Of a DNA stretch of 64,000 nt, positions 1-10,576 are shown one piece after another. The translations under genes and the position numbers were made by a program. Source of the stretch: Letharia columbiana (taxonomy: Eukaryota; Ascomycota; Lecanoromycetes; Lecanorales; Parmeliaceae); assembly GCF_014066305.1 (NCBI RefSeq), contig NW_023501042.1, positions 186,001 through 250,000 on the forward strand. The letters run 5' to 3'. The notes below the pieces were generated by a model that saw only the letters and a list, made by a program, of their open reading frames with translations, ran no database searches and was not told where the DNA came from. The stretch's first letter is position 1; each line of letters starts with the position of its first letter.

Positions 1-1
1 A

Positions 2-211
2 CTGGCGGTGGATGCATATGTCAGTGACGATGAAGTAGATAAGATGACCGATCAAGCGAAATTCGAGGTCTGGAGTAAAGCCAGAGATGAAGTAACAAGG
101 CAAATGAACGAGGACATGGGAGCTATCATCACACTTCAGCTTCGGAAAGGTGCCATCGGAATCCGCTTCGTGAAGAGGGGAAAGGAGAGATTCGATTTCA
201 ATGCAATATGA
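2..211 (+). CDS. 3' end of an unknown protein (5' truncated by window edge)
   Basis: The reading frame is open from the first bases of the window to a TGA at 209-211, giving about 69 residues. The first in-frame candidate start inside the window is a GTG at 8, so the gene most likely begins upstream. The peptide is highly charged (DDEVDKMTDQAKFEVWSKA) and ends in a short basic/aromatic tail (GKERFDFNAI). It looks like the C-terminal end of a soluble helical protein. I do not recognise the family. The alternative is a chance open frame. Confidence 0.35.
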   Translation: MAVDAYVSDDEVDKMTDQAKFEVWSKARDEVTRQMNEDMGAIITLQLRKGAIGIRFVKRGKERFDFNAI

Positions 212-906
212 AGAGTCGCGGCTCCGAGCCGCCGAAGGAAGCTTCGGATGCTGGCCGTTTTCTGGCGAACCGCATTACCTTAGTGCTACTACCCGTTAGA
301 AAATTTGTAGCTGCTGGGTCGTGGACGGGATGCAGAGCCGGTCAAGAGCGAGAATGCTCAGGCTTGTGGGCCATGTTTGAGGGTGAGGATCACTGAACTT
401 CTGAAGACTCGATAACACGCGGGCTGTTCGTCGTTCCAGAAGTCTCTTTGGTTTCCAAGCTTTTTACTCCACCCCACGGTCACTGCTTGAAATCTACTGT
501 CGAATGAGAGCTGTAAGCATTGCAATTTGGCAACATTATCAGCCGGCGATGAACGAAATCGGGCACTGACGGCCTCTTATCCTGTCTCTACACATCGAGC
601 CTCTAGACAGAGATCCGTTGTCACTTCTTCATCAACTGCGCTTATCCTTTGCTTGATTCTTGCAATTATCCTACATGATATCATTGAGCCTTGCTTAACG
701 TGACAAGCTATCCGCGACAGTTGCTTACGGATCGTACCATAGGCGTCCAATCTGGCCGTGTTTGCCAATCCCATAGAAACATATTAAAACACCCGGTTTG
801 CGGGTGCTGTTGCAATCAGGTAAACGGTGGTTCAGGCAAACTAACAGCAGCCTTCACATTCTTCATCCGTGGAATCCTCCTTCCCATCGCTCAGCCAGTC
901 TCTGAC
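212..906. other. Intergenic stretch, no supported gene
   Basis: About 0.7 kb of ordinary base composition. Open frames here (for example 577-774 on the minus strand) have no recognisable domain and overlap each other. I see no tRNA, terminator-like hairpin or repeat. Confidence 0.4.
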
Positions 907-1816
907 ATGGAGCCGTTCGCAAGTGCTTACGCGAATGGTCTACCTTCCTGGCATCATGGTGGACATTTCGACCGCTCGTTTCATAATGATAGCGCTTATG
1001 CCAGCGAAGATTGTGATTTTGTGCCATTTCCGTCATTAGACTTGAACCAAATCTATGAAGACACCGATGAAGTCGATCGCGACTCTCCTAGGACACGGCG
1101 TCATCGAGCTGCAGCGTTCGTCAACGCCCAGTGGTCACGTCCCGCGGTTTCTAGAGCTCGTCACCCTCTCGATGATTCGTTCAACGATAACTGGAGAAGT
1201 CTATGACCTACCTCAACCGCTTCCTTTCGAGGAACAGCGCTACATCTATGACTCTGGCTCTCGGCTGAGGCCTACAGCGTTCTACGACCGTGAGAACTTC
1301 GGCCGCGAACCTGGCCACGCAGCCTCCTGGTGGGGTTCTGAAGAGAGTATACCGGCACTGGAATTTGAAGAACATAGAGCTCGCGTCCCCGATGCTCTGC
1401 CGTCACTCAACAACCGCATCGAAAGCGGGACGGATCGCTCCTCGCCTTCGTCGATTTCTACTCGACACGGCTCCCGTAGTCCAGAGGAGGCTTCGCAATC
1501 TGGGGGCTCTACTACATCCACTCAACCTGACCGCAGAACCCAAAGCTCAATGCGTTCGTCGGCACGGCGCCCACGTCGAAACCAGTCTTCAAGCCGTGAT
1601 GCACAGCTCGCAGCCGCCTGGCAACAGCTCTATCACGAACGTACGGAGCTTGAGAAAGAGAGGAGAGCCTTGAGCAAGAAAGAATAATCCTTGCTACAAA
1701 GGAAGGAGCGGCCTCGTTCAAGCCGGCAAGATACTTCGGACGATGTGGCTCCTGAAGGCTGTAGTGGAAGTCCTGGTCTAGACCGGACGGCGAAAGGCGA
1801 CGAACCCACTCAATGA
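907..1816 (+). pseudogene. Unknown gene with a frame break and a possible early stop
   Basis: From the ATG at 907 one frame runs for 99 codons (MEPFASAYANGL...DSFNDNWRSL) to a TGA at 1204-1206. The adjacent frame continues immediately with protein-like sequence (VYDLPQPLPFEEQRYIYDSG...) to a TAA at 1685-1687. After that TAA the same frame stays open for another 42 codons, to a TGA at 1814-1816, across a charged, helix-like segment. The simplest reading is one gene with a 1-nt frameshift near 1196-1204. An intron with weak sites is possible, but I see no GTANGT donor with a good branch point there. The C-terminal half is Ser/Arg-rich and looks disordered, ending in a coiled-coil-like Glu/Lys/Arg stretch (ERTELEKERRALSKKE). 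No domain recognised. Confidence 0.4.
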
Positions 1817-2370
1817 CGCTGAGAATGGTATTGCGAACAAAGCGTGCTTGTCGTACGTTCTCACTCATCAGAAATAGAGGTTCTAGCGCAATGAATCAAA
1901 TTAAGGGCAGTGCTTCCTCCGGGCTTATGCAGAGCATAGGCCGTAGCATCCCGCCACCACGGCCATTGACACGCAGCTAGTCTAAGAAGCACGCAATACG
2001 TTTTCTTATCTAGGCAATCTACCCAGACTTATTGAACAGCAACGTCACCGTCGTGAGTCTCACCATAACGGAAGCCGTCTTAGTTGTCTGACCAGTTCTT
2101 TATGAGAAGAAGTTGAAACTCCACCCTTCTTTCTGCACTTCCGTGGTTGCCACTCTCTTTTCGTTGACTTTGTAGATTCTCGTTCACATCTCACATTGGA
2201 AAAAAGCAACAGGAAAAAGCGAAAAAGCAAACACACTTTCCACATGTGATCTTTGCCTAGCGACCTGCTCCATCCTATCATCGATCTCGCCAGCCTCTCC
2301 TCTTCTCCCAAAAGACCTGTCCCGCTAAGCGATCTCAGAAGCAAACTGAGCACTACTTTCTCCATCAGCA
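1817..2370. other. Intergenic stretch upstream of the Pro-rich ORF
   Basis: No convincing gene. The last 120 bases are pyrimidine-rich (CTCTCCTCTTCTCCC near 2297), as is common just upstream of fungal start codons. Confidence 0.35.
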
Positions 2371-2889
2371 ATGCCTTCTTCACCAATGGCCTCGCTTACC
2401 CCACGAACGCCCCTCACACTCTCTCCCAGCCACTCCCAGATCTATACCCTGGCACCTGACCTCTGCCCTACCCTTCACGAATCGGAGATGAAAATTGCCA
2501 AAAAGGACATCCAACCTGAAAACAGCAACACCTACCATAGCTACTCTACATCTCCCGCATATGCCAGCAGCGAGAATCTCAACGAAAGACTTAACATCCA
2601 TCTACCGAACCCTCTGCCGCAGAACCCAAGCCCTCGTGCCAGACTCAACCTCGGACAAAGCAAACGTAAAACCCGACGCGAAACCGAACCTCGAGCCCTC
2701 GCGCCAAGAATCACCACCCCTTTCCGAGAAGCCTACTTTTCGCTTCCAGCCAAGACCCCATCTTCCTCCGACGCTGATCCAGAAGAAAGCACGTCCCCAC
2801 CCCCCGCCCGCTACGCCATCCAGCCACCGCACCGGCGGTCCAACAACAGGAATTCCGCCGTGCGCCACATCCCCATTCCGGCACCCTGA
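2371..2889 (+). CDS. Putative disordered Pro/Ser-rich protein
   Basis: An ATG-initiated frame of 172 codons (MPSSPMASLTPRTPLTLSPSH...) preceded by a pyrimidine-rich leader. The product is rich in Pro, Ser and Thr, with a basic patch in the middle (SKRKTRRETEPR) and no membrane segment, so it would be an intrinsically disordered protein. A second plus-strand frame (2495-2908) and two minus-strand frames overlap it and look about equally plausible by composition. The coding assignment is therefore weak, and no family is recognised. Confidence 0.3.
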   Translation: MPSSPMASLTPRTPLTLSPSHSQIYTLAPDLCPTLHESEMKIAKKDIQPENSNTYHSYSTSPAYASSENLNERLNIHLPNPLPQNPSPRARLNLGQSKRKTRRETEPRALAPRITTPFREAYFSLPAKTPSSSDADPEESTSPPPARYAIQPPHRRSNNRNSAVRHIPIPAP

Positions 2890-3335
2890 CGCTGCCACCT
2901 CGACATGAGCCCAGAGGAGTAGCCGTCCTGGGTGATGGAGGCCACCAGATCCCCGCTCCAAGGTCTTCGCCGTCGGTGATCCCATGAGCGACCTCGCCGG
3001 TGGCAATATCCAAGGGCGCCACCTTCGCCCGGAAAAAAGGGAGGTATAGCGCGCCCCCTTTCCTGTTCGACCCTGGCGTCACAGGTTTGGCGAAGAGCGC
3101 GGATGATGGGCGTGGGCGAGGGGTTCGATGTGGCAAGTCGCGTGCTGGAGACGGTGAGTGGGATGTCGGGGTGTGGGCACGAGCGCCGCGGTTGTTGATA
3201 AGCGTGGAGGAAGTGTTTGTCATTGTTGGTTGGTTGTCGAATGAATGATGCGTGACCGGTGTTTTGCTGACTGGGAGTCGTTTGCTGGTTCGATGGCGGT
3301 GTTTTGGATGTTGGGGACTGTGATGGCTATTATCT

Positions 3336-3372
3336 CAGTCAGTCAGTCAATCAATCAATCAGTCAGTCAGTA
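3336..3372 (+). repeat. (TCAG/TCAA)n microsatellite
   Basis: Nine tetranucleotide units: TCAG three times, TCAA three times, then TCAG three times. Confidence 0.85.
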
Positions 3373-3484
3373 GTCCTTCAGTTGACTTCAAGACTTCCAT
3401 CCCGGCGGACGCAATCTCGCCTCGTTTGCACTCCTCCCATGCATGCATCTAGACATATGAGGATGAAAAGGGAAGGTATTTAAG

Positions 3485-3845
3485 TCTCCCCCTCCTGCCC
3501 GCAGAATCCCCATTCCCATCCCTTTCTCATCCCCCCCCGCCAAAAAAGCATCACACCCAACGACTCCCTCTCCCTCTCCCCTCCCTCCCTCCCTCCCTCA
3601 TCCAAAAAACAAACCCCCCCAACCCTCAAAAAAAAAGATACCCTCCACCCCACCCCCCCCAAAAAAAATGAACCCTCCCCCTCCTCCCCCCCCCAAAAAA
3701 TGAACCCCTCCCCCTCCCCCCCCCAAAAAAGAACCCCTCCCCCTCCTCCCCCCCCCCCCCCCCCCCCCCACCCCACCCCAACAACCCCCTCCCACCATCA
3801 ACCTCCCTCCCAACCCCCGCCACCCCGCACGCCCGCCCCCCCTGC
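3485..3845. repeat. Long polypyrimidine/polypurine tract with C-homopolymers
   Basis: The plus strand is almost only C, T and A in blocks of C(6-20) alternating with A(6-9) and CCCTCC motifs; the minus strand is correspondingly G-rich. Open frames across it (poly-Gly on the minus strand) are composition artefacts. It could form G-quadruplex or triplex DNA, or partly be a sequencing artefact. Confidence 0.75.
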
Positions 3846-3959
3846 TCGCGGCCGGGAATCCTGACCCTAGACCGATTCCGGCCTTGGAACCCGGGGCGTG
3901 GGGGAAGGGTGCACGGGGCACTAGGAGTTGGGGGGCGTATTGTGTCCGTATTTGGGGGT

Positions 3960-4110
3960 GAGGGTGCTCGTCGTAAAGGTGAGTGGGTGGGTGTGTGGTG
4001 GTTTGGTGGGTGTGTGTGTTTTTGGTGTGTGGTGTGTGGTGTGTGTGGTGGTTTGGCTGGGGGGGTGTGGTGATGCGTGTGTGTGTTTGGGGAGGTGGGG
4101 GGCGGGTGAG
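3960..4110 (+). repeat. GT-rich low-complexity stretch
   Basis: Dense GTGTGTGG and GGTGGTTTGG motifs. It follows directly on the polypyrimidine tract, and the strand asymmetry switches from C-rich to G-rich at about 3900. Confidence 0.7.
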
Positions 4111-4195
4111 GTGCTGATTGATTTAGGGAAGGCGGATGATTGAAAGAAGAAGATGAAGCATCGACGGACGATCCTTCCCCTTCATCGACGGTACT

Positions 4196-4664
4196 TATGA
4201 CTTGTCCGGCCCGCCCCCGGAGCCGGAAACGGCTGTGCTGGATACATCCATGCAGTGGCTCACAACTGCACTCTTCCAGCCGGCTGTGCGTTGATGCCCC
4301 ATCCACATCCACATCCTCCAATCCAGCAAGCGCTCCCAGTCCAGCCACAGAAATAGCAACACCCCTCTTCTCACCAGAGCCGGCTATACATCCACATCCA
4401 CAACCACATCCGCATCCGCATCCACAAGCACCCCCGCATCCGCCACAGCCACAGCATCCGCATCCCCATCCTCACCCGCATCCGCATCCACCCCCTGGCC
4501 AACAGCAACACCCCTCTTCACCCCCATCGCCATCTCAGCGACCGCTCCAACATCCACGCTCTAGTCGCCGGCCGAGACCCGATTCCAGCCCGCGATGCGC
4601 GTCACGTTTGCTGGGTTGGCGACGGGGCGGCGGGCGCTGCCGTCGGGGTGATGGTGAGAGATGA
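4196..4664 (+). CDS. Low-complexity ORF with a His-Pro (or Ser/Thr/Ala) repeat
   Basis: From the ATG at 4196 the frame runs 155 codons and includes a hexamer-encoded His-Pro run (HPHPQPHPHPHPQ...) at roughly 4386-4495. In the neighbouring frame the same DNA encodes a Thr/Ser/Ala-rich mucin-like stretch ending at a TAG. The words ATPLF-S and ATPLF-T occur on either side of the repeat but in different frames. This suggests one ancestral repetitive gene whose frame slipped in the hexamer array. Coding status is doubtful and no function is inferred. Confidence 0.22.
4386..4495 (+). repeat. CATCCR hexamer minisatellite
   Basis: Tandem CATCCA/CATCCG units with some degenerate copies. The period is a multiple of three, so each frame gives a dipeptide repeat. 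Confidence 0.75.
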
Positions 4665-5937
4665 GAAGGTTTGGGGGAGGGGGGGGGGGGGGCAGGGGAT
4701 GAATGCAGCGGTTGGGGACTAAGTGGTGTTTTGTTGGTTAATTGGTTGGGTGTGAGGGTGTGAGGGTGTATGTATGTGTGTATGTACTCACGGAAGTAGA
4801 TGATAAATGATCCAGAGGGAGAGGGAGAGAGAGATGCAGATGCAGATGCATATGTACAGCGCAATACATACGCAGGAGTCCAGAAAGCGGGATTGCAACA
4901 ACAAGAAAAACTTTTGCCGACTAGGAAGATATGAGAAGGGATAATTCTTACCCGGCAGCTTCTCGTTGGGTAGAATATACCACCTTAAGCCAAACTCACC
5001 ATCATTTCGAATGTCGTTGACGCCGAGACTTCTTCAGCAAGGCATGGAAAAAAAAGAAGAAAAAAAAAAAAAAAAAAAAAAAGCCATTATCTTTCCAAAG
5101 CCTCTTGGCTCCTCCCTCTATCCCACACATCCACGAACACGACACAAACTTCTAGACGCAAACCCAGCAACCGTTTGCATCCACTTCATCACCCCAACCC
5201 AGCAGTTCCGGTCGAAGGATTCGCCATCGTGCAAAAGAATGCCAGCGGGCAGCGGGACGTATCGCCGAAACGCCATTGCGCAAAGGACCAAACGTCCGTC
5301 CTCGGCAGTATGACCGGGGGAATCCGACATGGCGTCGTGCCTCCATCTATCTATCCATCTATCCATCTACCTGCCTCTCCTATCCCCACAGCGGGAAGAT
5401 ACCGACAAAACCGCCCATCAGCTAGATCACCGATCCATCCGATCGTGCAGAGGACATGAAAGACATTGACAGGCGGTGCAGGTGTCGCTGATTTGGTCTA
5501 TGGGAAGCCCAGATCTGGGTTCTCAAGACTGGCTTGTATTTTGCATGTTGACTGGACAGGGACCGAGAATGCAAAAAGAAAGATTTGCCAGCTTTAGCGC
5601 ACGAGGGCAGCGAATTTGTCAGAGGAGAGAAGGAGCTGATGGTCTCTGTTTTATGGACAAATAAAGGATGATAGCAAAAAGAAGAAGAAAAAAGAAGAAG
5701 AAGAAGAAGAAGAAGAAGAAGAAGAAGAAGAAGAAGAAGAAGAAGAAGAAAAAGAAGAAGTTTCTAGAAGATGCGTACGTGTTTAAGATCATTGCCAATG
5801 AATGGCGGATTTTGAGCGGGTTTAATCGCGCATTTGTGCGATACCGAAAGGGAAATTTTGCATTCGCTTCTATACAGTATAAATGACTCAAATCTGCCGC
5901 AGAGATTTGTGGATGGATTCTTCCATGGCTTTTGACG
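4665..5937. other. Gene-poor stretch with simple repeats
   Basis: No convincing gene. It contains a G-run near 4676-4692, a T/G-rich tetramer zone around 4735-4790, a GAGAGG/ATGCAG zone near 4815-4850, an A-homopolymer around 5047-5082, a CTAT/CCAT microsatellite at about 5343-5375 and a GAA tract at 5676-5763. Open frames here follow the repeats. Confidence 0.5.
5676..5763 (+). repeat. (GAA)n trinucleotide tract
   Basis: About 25-28 near-uninterrupted AAG/GAA units. It lies about 175 bp upstream of the F-box-like gene start at 5938. In frame it reads as poly-Lys or, on the other strand, poly-Phe; neither is credible as protein. Confidence 0.85.
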
Positions 5938-7173
5938 ATGATACAAGGACTGCCGGGGGACAAGAAATGCATCTTTCCAAAGAGAAGTCGTAAACGAAGG
6001 AAATTAGTGATCGACCCTGCAGGAGATCATTTGGGTATGTCACACTACCCATTTCCCTCGGTCGATTGAAAAAGTTCCTTGTCCAACAATGAGCTGATAT
6101 TGTCCTGTGTGGTAGGCTTCCGACCAGTTGACGCAATTCCCCTTTTGGTGAACCGCGAACGTCTCGGCATCTCCTTTCTCGACCTCCCAACAGAGATCCG
6201 TCTGATGATTTATCGCTGCTGCCTCATGGCACCCTTAAAGATCATAAAGCCCCCCTCCGAACTACAGCATTACAACAAAGGCTGGGCGATGCCAACTCTG
6301 GACAAGAGCGACAGAGAGATCGACGCGACTGTCCAGAGACACAGAGCGAATCATCAGTCGTATGTCTCACTTCACCAGTCGTACACTGGTCTTCGGGATG
6401 CGGATACCGGGGACCCCACGCTTGAATTGTCTTTGCTGCGATTGAGCAAGACAATTCATGATGAGGCGGCGAGCGTACTTTATGGGGAAAATGAGTTTCA
6501 ATTTGTCCTTGCCATTACCAGAAGGCACCCTCACGTGAGAGCTCCAAAATTTTATCAGCCACCGTTTCATGATTTTCGGGATAATTTGACGGTCGTGTCG
6601 GAAGGGTACGCGAAAATGATTAAGAAGTGTACCATTGAGGTTCGGCTGCCTACCTTTCCATGGACAGGGGCGAAACCAGTGTATTTGGAGTACTACGCAA
6701 GGTTAGCGGCTTTCGCAACCGGCTTTGGAGGCGATGATCATTCGTTGCAGAATGTAGCGATCCTTTTCAATAGATGCTTTAGAAAAGGACATTATTTCCC
6801 TTTGTCTTGTCTGCGAACAAGTCAGAATGTGCTGGAAACACTGGCTGCGATCCATGGCGTTAGGCATTCGGTGACCGTTGGAGGCGTGATGCCTGCTTTC
6901 GAAGCGAAGCTGTCGTTGGCTATGATGAGTAGAGCGATTGCTTACGTACCGAAAGAAGAGAAATACGGGCAGCGGATGGTGATGTACAAGGGCAAGAGAC
7001 GGCTGCAGAGATACAAGCTCGGAAGGTATTATGATTCGAACAACGTGTGGAGTCGAAGTGTACTTGGTCCATATCAACCACACTCTAAAGAGGCTTCGCC
7101 GGCGTATGGATGCTGTGAGGTGTGTGATGAGAGGCCGCCTCTCACATTTCCGCATCTTTGGAGGCGGCCATGA
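5938..7173 (+). CDS. F-box-like / DUF7730-type protein, 2 exons
   Basis: Proposed model: exon 1 5938-6034, intron 6035-6115 (81 nt, donor GTATGT, acceptor TAG), exon 2 6116-7173; 384 residues. The ATG at 5938 opens a frame that runs without a stop exactly into the GTATGT donor, and the phase matches (G plus GC makes Gly33), which supports the start. Exon 2 alone has no ATG upstream of its domain. The N-terminus is basic (PKRSRKRRKL at 14-23, possibly a nuclear signal). The motif LPTEIRLMIY at 56-65 is the typical F-box-like helix of this fungal family. It is followed by a second conserved segment LLRLSKTIHDEAASVLYGEN. Such proteins are thought to be adaptors or of unknown function; the substrate is unknown. 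Convergent with the ammonia-lyase gene downstream. Family call is fairly firm; function is not. Confidence 0.75.
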
Positions 7174-7401
7174 CATTTTGGTTCCTAATTTGGAATTCAA
7201 GAGTGCTTGCTGGTGATTTGAATTTTAGAACGCTGGATTGTTCGGTTGACGGATATGAAATACTACGCTTTTTCCCGTACAAATCTTTGAAAAGAAAAAA
7301 AAAAGACAAAAACCAAAACAAAACCAAAAACCAAAAACCAAAAAACCAAAGCACAAAAGACAAAAACAAAAAAAAAAACGAAATCACACGCAGCACGGGC
7401 T
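7174..7401. other. Convergent intergenic region with A/C-rich low complexity
   Basis: The 3' ends of two convergent genes flank an A-rich tract (about 7291-7379) of repeated CCAAAAA/GACAAAAAC words. Poly(A) signals for both genes probably lie here. No gene. Confidence 0.5.
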
Positions 7402-8541
7402 TTACGACATATCGAAGGCTTCGCCTCTTGCACCTTCGGTCCCCAGCAGAACAATCACCGAATCACGATTGAGATGCAACTTCTCTTTTCCTCCTCAGAG
7501 ATGCTAAATAGCGCTGCCAGTGTTGCGGCGCTGCACGGACCCATGCTAATCTCCATGTCTTTTAGCATCTCTTGAGCCTCTGCAGACTCATCATCGGTGA
7601 CCGTGATGCTAGCATCGACACCGTTGCGCAAGAATGGCCAAGCAGTCATCGACACCGTGCCGCAATTCATACCGCACATTGTAGTATTGCCTGTAGATAT
7701 AGACGTCATCTGACCGCTCTCAAGGCTCGTCTTTAAACAAGCGGCCGTGTCAGGCTCGACCGCCATCACCGTAGACGGCGCATCTCGGCTCTTGTAATGC
7801 GCTACTACAGCTTGTGCCAGAGAACCCACGCCGACGGGACAAATGATCAGGTTGAGAGGTCTGCCGGTCAGCTCTTGACACTGCTCATCGATTTCGACCA
7901 TCATGGTGGAGTAGCCATCGACGACCCACTGAGTGTTTCAGCGTGTTTCAGGACAAACTCATCATACTCACCTGCGGAATCTCTTCATACCCTGGCCAAG
8001 CCGTGTCTTCAATCAACAACCCACGGGGCTGTGTAATCGCAGCTCTTTCCGCTTCCTTCACAGCCATATCATAGTCCCCATCAACCACAATCACTTCAGC
8101 CCCCTCTTGTCTGATCTTCTGCTTCGTCGCCTCGACCATGACTTTCGGCACGTATATGAGGGCATTTGCTCCCAGAAACTTGGCCATGTGAGCTACCGCT
8201 CGACCCCAATTGCCATCCGTAGCTGTGTAGAAAGTATAGTGGACGACTGCGACGAGTTGCCTAATTCGAGATAAAGGCGCTGATGGGAGAATGCCTAGGC
8301 AGTGGGTGATGGTGCAGACGCATCCCCATGATGCTCCGAGGATCTTGTAGGATGGTAAGGCAAAGCGGTGGGACTCGTCTTTGAGGAGAATGGTCCCAAC
8401 CCCCAGCTGTTCACCCACTTTTGCCGGTAGTTTTATAAGCGGCGTCTTACCGTAGTCTGGTAACGTCTGGTGGAATTTCAAAACAGATGGCCTGACAGTA
8501 TGTTTGCTCTTCCACGAGCGCGCTGAAGGGTTGTGATACAT
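7402..8541 (-). pseudogene. Diaminopropionate ammonia-lyase, frameshifted near the 3' end
   Basis: PLP-dependent fold-type II enzyme (tryptophan synthase beta family) that converts 2,3-diaminopropionate to pyruvate and ammonia. Exon 1 is 8541-7972 (190 codons; ATG at 8541, then YHNPSARSW). An intron at 7971-7929 (43 nt, GTGAGT...CAG) joins ...GYEEIPQ to WVVDGYSTMMVEID. The catalytic Lys lies in RFALPSYKILGASWG, ATDGNWGRAVA is the substrate/cofactor loop, and PVGVGSLAQAVVAHYK is the PLP-phosphate loop. The uninterrupted frame stops at a TGA (7455-7457). Shifting by 1 nt within 7480-7497 restores the expected ending (NRDSVIVLLGTEG) and a TAA at 7402-7404, giving about 365 residues, a normal length for the family. 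So the gene is nearly complete but has a 1-nt indel in a purine run, either a real lesion or a sequencing error. It lies at the left edge of the AT-rich block. Confidence 0.8.
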
Positions 8542-8607
8542 CAAGCTCGTTGGTGGAGATGACCACTGTCGGAAGGGCTGTTGATTGTTTCAAAACTTGC
8601 GTTGCAA

Positions 8608-8638
8608 GTATGGAGGTCGGCACCAAAAGTCCTGAGCA
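8608..8638 (+). repeat. Left copy of a 31-bp inverted repeat bordering the AT block
   Basis: The reverse complement occurs at 41419-41449 with 29 of 31 matches (both differences C/T transitions). The core is GGAGGTCGGCAC...AAAAGTCCTGAGCA. It lies in normal-composition DNA just outside the AT-rich block, between the ammonia-lyase 5' end and the RIP region. Confidence 0.8.
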
Positions 8639-8683
8639 ACACTAAATCTCTTGGCACACTTGCCACTCCGGGTAACGATTACG

Positions 8684-8791
8684 TAACTACGTTATATAAT
8701 ACGCCTTAGCGCGTTATATATTAAGTCGCTCTTTTCTTTTATAGAACTCTATAGTTAATATAACTAAGTATTCTATCTTTATATTTTAATA
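8684..8791 (+). repeat. LTR-like direct repeat, left copy
   Basis: About 108 bp, matching 39607-39713 in the same orientation (shared ATACGCCTTAGCGCG and TATTAAGTCGCTCTTTTC words). This copy has more C-to-T changes than the right one. It could be the terminal part of an LTR or another repeat end. Confidence 0.7.
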
Positions 8792-9699
8792 GATTATAAA
8801 TCTAGACTATATCTAGTAACTATTTTAATAATAATATAACCTATTACTATAGTTGCGATTATCTTTAAATATTTATATTTATTATAATAAAGATAACTAT
8901 AACTATAGAAGACTTTATTAACCTATTCTTAATATAGAAAATTTCTATTTTAAAATAATCGTTTTAGATTTAAATAGCTGTAATTTATTTATAATTTAAA
9001 GACTAAGAACTATCGCTTAGAGCGCTTCTACTTTTCAACTAAGATAATATAAAGCGAGTCGAGATATATTATATCTAGTCGAAATTATCGAAGTCGTTAT
9101 ATAACTAATTAAATTATATTATTGCTAAGATTTCTAGAATATTACTAGTTTCCCTATATAAGATACGCTAAATAAAGAGATAATACGTCTTTATTTATAT
9201 ATTATAAATATTAAAGAATTAGATAGCGAGTATTTAGACTTCGTATTTATCTAATTACGAAATATTCGCAATAAAGATTAAAAATTAACTATTTTAATTA
9301 TCGCTAGAAGAAGTATAATTCAAAGGAAAATAATCTTAGCTTCGGCGTTAACTACGTAGTTTCTAGCTATCGCTAATAGAGGTATATTAATTAAAAGAAT
9401 AAAAACCTTAACCTCGAAAGTAAAAGGGGAAAGAAACTTCTATTATCGCAAAGAAGCCTTAACGCGAGTACTCGCCTTAGAAATAAAACACTTCGATAGT
9501 AAGTAAATAATCTTGCGATCGATCTTAGTCTTAATCTTAAACTTTAATTAAGTTAATTTTAGAAAAGATAATTAAAGCTTTTAGCTATTAAGATAGCTAA
9601 TATAATCTTAATAATATAATACTATCTCTACGTATAAGAGATAGATTTATATTATTACGACATTCTTAAACTACTCTATATTTTAATTATATATTAATA

Positions 9700-9902
9700 A
9701 AATATAAAATAAATAAAAAATAATTTAATAAAAAAAAAAATAATAAATTTTTTTTATTTAAAAATATTTTATAGGGAATTAATTTATTTTTTTAAAAAAA
9801 AAATAATAATTTTTAAAAATTATTATTTAAAATAATTAAAAAAAAAAAAAAAAAAAAAAAATAAAAAAAAAATTTAAAAAAAATTTAAAAAAAAAAATAT
9901 TT

Positions 9903-9933
<31 letters not shown>

Positions 9934-9989
9934 AAATTTAAAAAAAAAAAAAAAAAAATTTAAAAAAAATAAAAAAAAAATAAAAAAAA

Positions 9990-10038
<49 letters not shown>
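9700..10038. repeat. A/T-only low-complexity tract
   Basis: Almost exclusively A-runs broken by single T or TTT, with no C or G for hundreds of bases. More extreme than RIP alone usually gives. Confidence 0.8.
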
Positions 10039-10041
<3 letters not shown>

Positions 10042-10576
10042 ATTAAGATTTATATAATCTTATATCTAATATAATATAAAATCTTAACGAGATATTCTAC
10101 GATATAATATATCTATAATATTATATTATAAAATAATATATATATAAAATATCTCGATTAGGATTTCTATATTTAGAAGTAGATATTCTAATTATTATTC
10201 TAGTTAATAACTACGCTAAATTAATAAGATATAAAATTAAATATAATTATATTTTATTACTCTATATATATAAAAGAAAGCGAGCTATATCTACTAATAA
10301 TAAGAAAAGCTTATCTTTCTCTAATATTAAGTCGCGCGAAATCCGCCTAATACTTTATAATTAAAGTCGTCGACGATAATTTTATATATCTATTATATAT
10401 TTTCGATATCGCTATCTAATATAAAATTATATATATTATAATTATAGCCTTTTTATTAAATCGTTAATTTAGAAAAGTTAATATATTTCTTAATATTCTC
10501 TTAAAAGTATTATAGCTTAATATAATAAGTTATATTTCTTTAAGCTATCTTCTCGCGATATATAAAAAAAAGATTA

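Noticed and set aside
3480..3921. Poly-Gly ORFs on the minus strand
   Set aside because: Pure consequence of the C-homopolymer tract; no start context or domain.
8221..8345. Possible intron in the ammonia-lyase gene between KILGASWG and YTATDGNWG
   Set aside because: The frame is continuous and the intervening residues look like the fungal family, so no intron is needed.
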